From: JAWKXU01 sp964468045
GTDB lineage: Bacteria; Pseudomonadota; Alphaproteobacteria; Sphingomonadales; Sphingomonadaceae
Direction of reading: 5' to 3'
Assembly: GCA_964468045.1 (NCBI GenBank)
Contig: CAYXTO010000005.1
Location: 62,001 to 126,000, forward strand
Length of the DNA stretch: 64,000 bases
Shown here one piece after another: positions 60,705 to 64,000 of this stretch. The position numbers and the translations under genes are program-made. Each line of letters begins with the position of its first letter. Position 1 is the stretch's first letter. The notes under the pieces are model-generated. The model worked only from the letters and a program-made list of their open reading frames with translations, was not told where the DNA came from and did not search any database.

Positions 60705-61097
60705 TCAGCCGACGTCGTCAGCTTCATCCTGCGCCCCTGACCGCAAGGCTCTCCGCCGCTCGGCCTTGCGTTGGAGCGCGGTGTCGATCTCGGGACGATT
60801 CCAGCGCGCGGCAGGCCCGAGCGCGGTCAGGTCCTCGGCGTAGGTCAGGAAGGTGAACACCTTGTTGGTGATCTCGATCATCAGCGTCTTCATCTCGTCG
60901 TCCGAGATACGCGAGAGCTGGGTCCAGGGAATTTCGCCAAAGGGCGTGACCACCTTCACATCGCTATAGTCGCCGCTGGCGCTGTCGGGGACCGTGCCGG
61001 CGTGAAGCGTTTCGAGGAACGTGTTCCGCACACACTGCTCGACCAGTGCGAGGGTGAAATGCGCCTTTTCGGCGTCGGTCAGGGTTTCGTTGGACAT
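60705..61097 (-). CDS. Hypothetical protein (130 residues)
   Basis: Starts MSNETLTDAEKAHFTLALVE at the ATG at 61097, where GAGGAGG lies at ideal spacing; longer forms are not supported. Helical N-terminal half, then a short Trp/Phe core (FGEIPWTQLSRIS, NKVFTFLTYAEDL) and an Arg-rich end. It may be DNA- or RNA-binding by charge alone. No family is recognised. It is the last gene of a minus-strand run with the quinone reductase-like gene. Confidence 0.6.
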   Translation of the reverse strand: MSNETLTDAEKAHFTLALVEQCVRNTFLETLHAGTVPDSASGDYSDVKVVTPFGEIPWTQLSRISDDEMKTLMIEITNKVFTFLTYAEDLTALGPAARWNRPEIDTALQRKAERRRALRSGAQDEADDVG

Positions 61098-61173
61098 CGC
61101 TGCCTCCTCGGCCACACCATCATGGGTGGTCATACTCTCGGGCACAATCACCTTCGAAGGCTGACCTTGTCGC

Positions 61174-61806
61174 TCATACACTATCGGACCGTGCAGGCAG
61201 CACGGCCTCGCGCCGGGCGCCGCGCCGCAGGCCAGGCACGGATGCGGCAAGGCGCTCGATCTTGCGCTGCCAGGCGGCAATGTTCATCTCGGTGCCGCCC
61301 TGGCGAACCGGACCGAACCGGGTGACGCGCAGCGGCTTGAAGCCGCAGAAGCCCAGGATCTGCCCGCGCCAGCGGCGCACGACAGGATTGCCGTAGGCGA
61401 ACCGCAGGAACCAGGCGGGCGTGTCCGTCGTGATGAGGACGTCGGCTGAGCGCCCGGCGAGCAGCCGGTCCCAGAACGGATCGTCCTTGTGATAGCGGAA
61501 CGCGAAGCCCGGCAGGAGGACACGGTCGAGCAGGCCCTTGAGCTCGGCCGGCTCGCTCCCCCACCACATCGGGAAAGCGACGACGAGATGGTCGCAGGCC
61601 GCGATGGCCGCGCCCACTCGCTCCAGATCGAGCTCCCAGGGTTGCACGACCTTGTAGCCACGGCGAAGGACAGGATCGAAGGCGAGATTGCGCACCGCGA
61701 TGCGTTCGACCTCGGCGTCACCGGCGAGCCCAGCCTGGTAGAGGTCGAGCAGATGGCTGACGAGCCGGCCTTCGTCGGGATGACCATCGAGGATGAGAAC
61801 GCGCAT
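61174..61806 (-). CDS. NAD(P)H quinone reductase/flavodoxin-fold protein
   Basis: 210 residues. Flavodoxin-like fold 2 features: MRVLILDGHPDEGRLVSHLL (phosphate-binding start), CDHLVVAFPMWWGSEPAELK and GFAFRYHKDDPFWDRLLAGR, as in NQO1/MdaB-type FMN or FAD oxidoreductases that reduce quinones in two-electron steps. It lies 11 bases after the stop of the endonuclease/phosphatase gene and is probably co-transcribed. GGGAG precedes the ATG. The C-terminal tail is Arg-rich. Cytoplasmic enzyme. Confidence 0.88.
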   Translation of the reverse strand: MRVLILDGHPDEGRLVSHLLDLYQAGLAGDAEVERIAVRNLAFDPVLRRGYKVVQPWELDLERVGAAIAACDHLVVAFPMWWGSEPAELKGLLDRVLLPGFAFRYHKDDPFWDRLLAGRSADVLITTDTPAWFLRFAYGNPVVRRWRGQILGFCGFKPLRVTRFGPVRQGGTEMNIAAWQRKIERLAASVPGLRRGARREAVLPARSDSV

Positions 61807-61817
61807 CTTGGGCTCCC

Positions 61818-62930
61818 TCAGATATCGATCTCAGCCCACAAGGCTGCGTGGTCGGACCCGGCGTCGGCGGGCCTGCCGACTTCCGGATAGGCCTCCCAGC
61901 GTTTGGGCCGCGAGCCCGGCCACATGCCGGTGCGAAACACGCCGCCTGATTTCACAAGGTCGAAGAGCAAAGGTGACAGCAACATATAATCGATCTTGTT
62001 GGCGGCGTTGCACAGGCCATAAGTGCCGGGATAGCCGCCGTCGTCGAAGTCGGGATGTGTGAAGATGTCGCGCAGGTCGGTGTTGGCCAGAAGCGGCGCC
62101 AGCGGCGCACTGGCGGGCGTGTCGTTGAAGTCGCCGATGATCGCGATGTGCTTTTCGCCATTGTCGGTCATTTCCCTATAGATCGCGGCGATCCGCTCGG
62201 CCTGCGCCTTGCGCTTCGCATTGGCCGTGGCGGTGCCGCCATACCCCTTGCTCTTGAGGTGATTGACGAGGACCGACAGGCGGGCACCCGAAGGCGTGGT
62301 CACCTCGAACGCGGGGCAGTCGCGCGAGAAGATGGGGGCGCCGTTCGCCAGGCGATCATCGACGCGGCTGCGCATCGTGCCGATCGGAAACCCTTCCCTG
62401 CTCATCAGGCCGACATCAATGCCGCGCTCGTCATTGCCGTCGATCAGCATGACATGGCGGAACGGTGTGCCGCCAAGCGCGGGCAGAATCTCGGTGTTGA
62501 ACGCGGCAAGCACCGGGCGGCTCTCGGCCTCGACCACGCCCAGCACGTCGGCACCGAGGTCGATCATCACGCGCGCGGTGTTGCGCATGGCATGTTCGTT
62601 GACCGGCTCGTCGCGCAGTTCCAAAGATCCCACCCAGTCCGCGCGGCCCTCCGCTTCGATCGTTAGGCCGCCGGTTGTGGGCCGGCGCAGCAACCCGCCG
62701 CGATTGCGGCGCAGGAGGACGAACGGCCCGGTATCGGACTTCTCCAGACCAAGATCGCGCATCAACTCGGTCATGCGGGTCTTGTCGGCGGGGCTATAGT
62801 GAATCTGGCCCAAAAGCCCGTTCAGCGCCGCGAACTTGTCGAGGACGGGACGCCCTTCTTCCCAACTGTCGAGGTTCATCGCCTTCGCGCGATCGAACAG
62901 GTTTTCGACATTATAGACGGCCAGCTTCAT
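61818..62930 (-). CDS. Endonuclease/exonuclease/phosphatase-family hydrolase
   Basis: 370 residues with the EEP fold motifs: LAVYNVENLFDRA, ADVLGVVEAESRPVL (catalytic Glu), LSVLVNHLKSKGYGG, IAIIGDFNDTPAS and IDYMLLSP...GSDHAALWAEI (terminal Asp-His). These metal-dependent hydrolases cut DNA, RNA or phospholipid-type phosphodiesters. The absence of a signal peptide indicates a cytoplasmic enzyme. GAGGAG precedes the ATG. Which substrate it uses cannot be told from sequence. Confidence 0.85.
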   Translation of the reverse strand: MKLAVYNVENLFDRAKAMNLDSWEEGRPVLDKFAALNGLLGQIHYSPADKTRMTELMRDLGLEKSDTGPFVLLRRNRGGLLRRPTTGGLTIEAEGRADWVGSLELRDEPVNEHAMRNTARVMIDLGADVLGVVEAESRPVLAAFNTEILPALGGTPFRHVMLIDGNDERGIDVGLMSREGFPIGTMRSRVDDRLANGAPIFSRDCPAFEVTTPSGARLSVLVNHLKSKGYGGTATANAKRKAQAERIAAIYREMTDNGEKHIAIIGDFNDTPASAPLAPLLANTDLRDIFTHPDFDDGGYPGTYGLCNAANKIDYMLLSPLLFDLVKSGGVFRTGMWPGSRPKRWEAYPEVGRPADAGSDHAALWAEIDI

Positions 62931-63019
62931 CGCTATGTCTCCTCACTCAGGACGGTCTGCTCCAGAACTGTTGCGCGACCACGACGTGCGATGAAACAAA
63001 GCTGACGGCGCGCTTCCGA

Positions 63020-64000
63020 TCAGTCCTTTCGGAATCTGGGAGCCATCATGTCGCGGCCGCCCTCGCGAAAGTGGTTGAGCACACGCTTGTAAGCGCGCGT
63101 CACAGTTCTGTCGGCAGCTAACAGGCCGCGTGGTTCCACATAGAGACCGCGGCGATGGATCATCAACGCGCGCAACGGAAGCCAGCCTTCCTCGCCAAGG
63201 TTGCCGACAAGAGCGCGTCGCTGTGCATTGGTGACGATATCGACCAGTTCGAGTCCGGGCTCGATGCCGCTCGAGAACCGGAAACTCTCCGTGAACAGCC
63301 GGTGCAGGTCGATCCCGCTGGTGCTACGTAGCCCGCGCTTGCGGACCTCTTCAGCGAGATAGGCCGGCAGAACGTCCATCCGAAAGCGTTGGAAATGGGT
63401 GAAGTCCGCTTCGGCAAGGAAGGCGCCTGGCCTTTCGAGGGCAAGAGCCTGCAACCAGATGACGATTGTCTTGTGCCACCAGTCTTCCCAGTCGGTGATG
63501 CCTTTCGGCTGCTTCGCGTCAACGACCCAGTGAAATTCGGCGAGTTCCTTGGGATTGCGCTGTGCGTGGTAATTGACGATCTCCTCCATGACGTCGCGCA
63601 GAAGATCGATGGTGAGGACCATCTGCGCGTAGAGCGGGTCGGAGAATTGGGCCATTCGCCCTTGCAGATCGGCGATGGCTGCATGCAGTTCCGGCTTATG
63701 CTCTTCGGTGAGATTGGCGCCGAGGCTCTCGATCCGCTTCGCGCGGTGGGCGGCAATGTCGGCGGCCTCATGGTCGGCCATATCGATCATCGCGGCATGG
63801 AAGATGGCGCCGTTGCGTCGCAGGAGTTCGACAACGCTCGCGACCTGCGCCTCGGATAGTCCGCTGCCTTTGACCTCACCCGACGTGTTCTTCGGAAGCT
63901 TTGCGCGCAGACGCTCATACTTCTGAAAGATCCGCGGGAGACGCGCGGTCTCAAAGGTCAGCGCGCCGATGACGGACACGGCAGAGTCCTCGCCCCCGGT
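63020..64000 (-). CDS. DUF3800-like protein, 5' end beyond the window
   Basis: The frame is open to the right edge; a GTG at 63979 could start a 319-residue protein, but the reading TGGEDSAVSVIGALTF before it looks coding, so the true start is outside. Motifs EVKGSGLSEAQVASVVELLR, NGAIFHAAMIDMADHE and FSSGIEPGLELVDIVTNAQR fit DUF3800, an RNase-H-like family often found with mobile elements and defence genes. The initial Asp-Glu motif of the family would lie before the window edge. The assignment is moderate. Confidence 0.65.
   Translation of the reverse strand, partial: TGGEDSAVSVIGALTFETARLPRIFQKYERLRAKLPKNTSGEVKGSGLSEAQVASVVELLRRNGAIFHAAMIDMADHEAADIAAHRAKRIESLGANLTEEHKPELHAAIADLQGRMAQFSDPLYAQMVLTIDLLRDVMEEIVNYHAQRNPKELAEFHWVVDAKQPKGITDWEDWWHKTIVIWLQALALERPGAFLAEADFTHFQRFRMDVLPAYLAEEVRKRGLRSTSGIDLHRLFTESFRFSSGIEPGLELVDIVTNAQRRALVGNLGEEGWLPLRALMIHRRGLYVEPRGLLAADRTVTRAYKRVLNHFREGGRDMMAPRFRKD

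Noticed and set aside
1..64000. CRISPR arrays, tRNA or rRNA genes, insertion sequences with transposase
   Set aside because: No regularly spaced repeats, cloverleaf candidates or transposase motifs (DDE, HUH of IS type) were seen on reading the sequence; a dedicated search could still find a small RNA.

Overview
High-GC DNA, most likely from an alphaproteobacterium of the Sphingomonadales (Sphingomonas/Sphingobium/Novosphingobium type). The clues are a MucR/Ros regulator, DUF736, DUF2493 and DUF932 proteins, a strawberry-notch helicase-methylase and a MobF relaxase with its coupling protein. This mix suggests a conjugative plasmid or integrative conjugative element. No replicase, ParA, integrase, T4SS channel genes, rRNA or tRNA was found, so only part of such an element is visible. 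This assignment is inference from gene content; no database search was possible.

Layout. 1-3000: accessory genes, namely an open frame cut by the left edge, a small membrane protein, an Xre-RES toxin-antitoxin pair, and an unknown gene with an apparent frameshift. 3053-9510: a tightly coupled minus-strand mobilisation operon (ribbon-helix-helix protein, TraD-like coupling protein, TrwC/TraA-like relaxase-helicase, Mrr-like nuclease with membrane anchor, lytic transglycosylase), headed by a cluster of palindromes at 9600-9715. 9944-14011: small accessory genes (DUF2493, DUF736 with an SSB-like tail, unknowns) and a striking nested inverted repeat at 12209-12370. 14179-31773: a long run of minus-strand genes broken only by a MucR-type regulator on plus. 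It includes two PP-loop (PAPS-reductase-like) proteins, a GHKL ATPase, many small unknown proteins, a DUF932 protein, a 1433-residue methylase-helicase, a ParB-like protein and a primase/Toprim protein. Many of these genes are separated by hairpins, and several are preceded by a purine-rich leader.

31832-59830: the most unusual part. On the minus strand lie a LysR-MarR double-HTH regulator, a FecR anti-sigma factor, an ECF sigma factor, a protein joining an STN domain to a TonB-C-like domain, and a TonB. Divergent on plus are an AraC regulator, a two-partner-secretion transporter (TpsB), a DUF2341-LamG-ExbB fusion, ExbD, a small membrane protein, a second TonB, a porin, a secreted unknown, a 3993-residue haemagglutinin-like exoprotein (TpsA, with a DUF3739-like end), SapC, an OmpH/Skp-like chaperone, two very small membrane proteins and a third protein with a TonB-C-like end. 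The arrangement suggests a giant surface exoprotein whose export, display or sensing is tied to the proton-motive-force machinery ExbB-ExbD-TonB and to a cell-surface-signalling sigma/anti-sigma pair. I treat this as the candidate undescribed system.

59914-64000: an HU protein, a barstar-like protein, an unknown, a flavodoxin-fold quinone reductase, an endonuclease/exonuclease/phosphatase protein and a DUF3800-like gene cut by the right edge.
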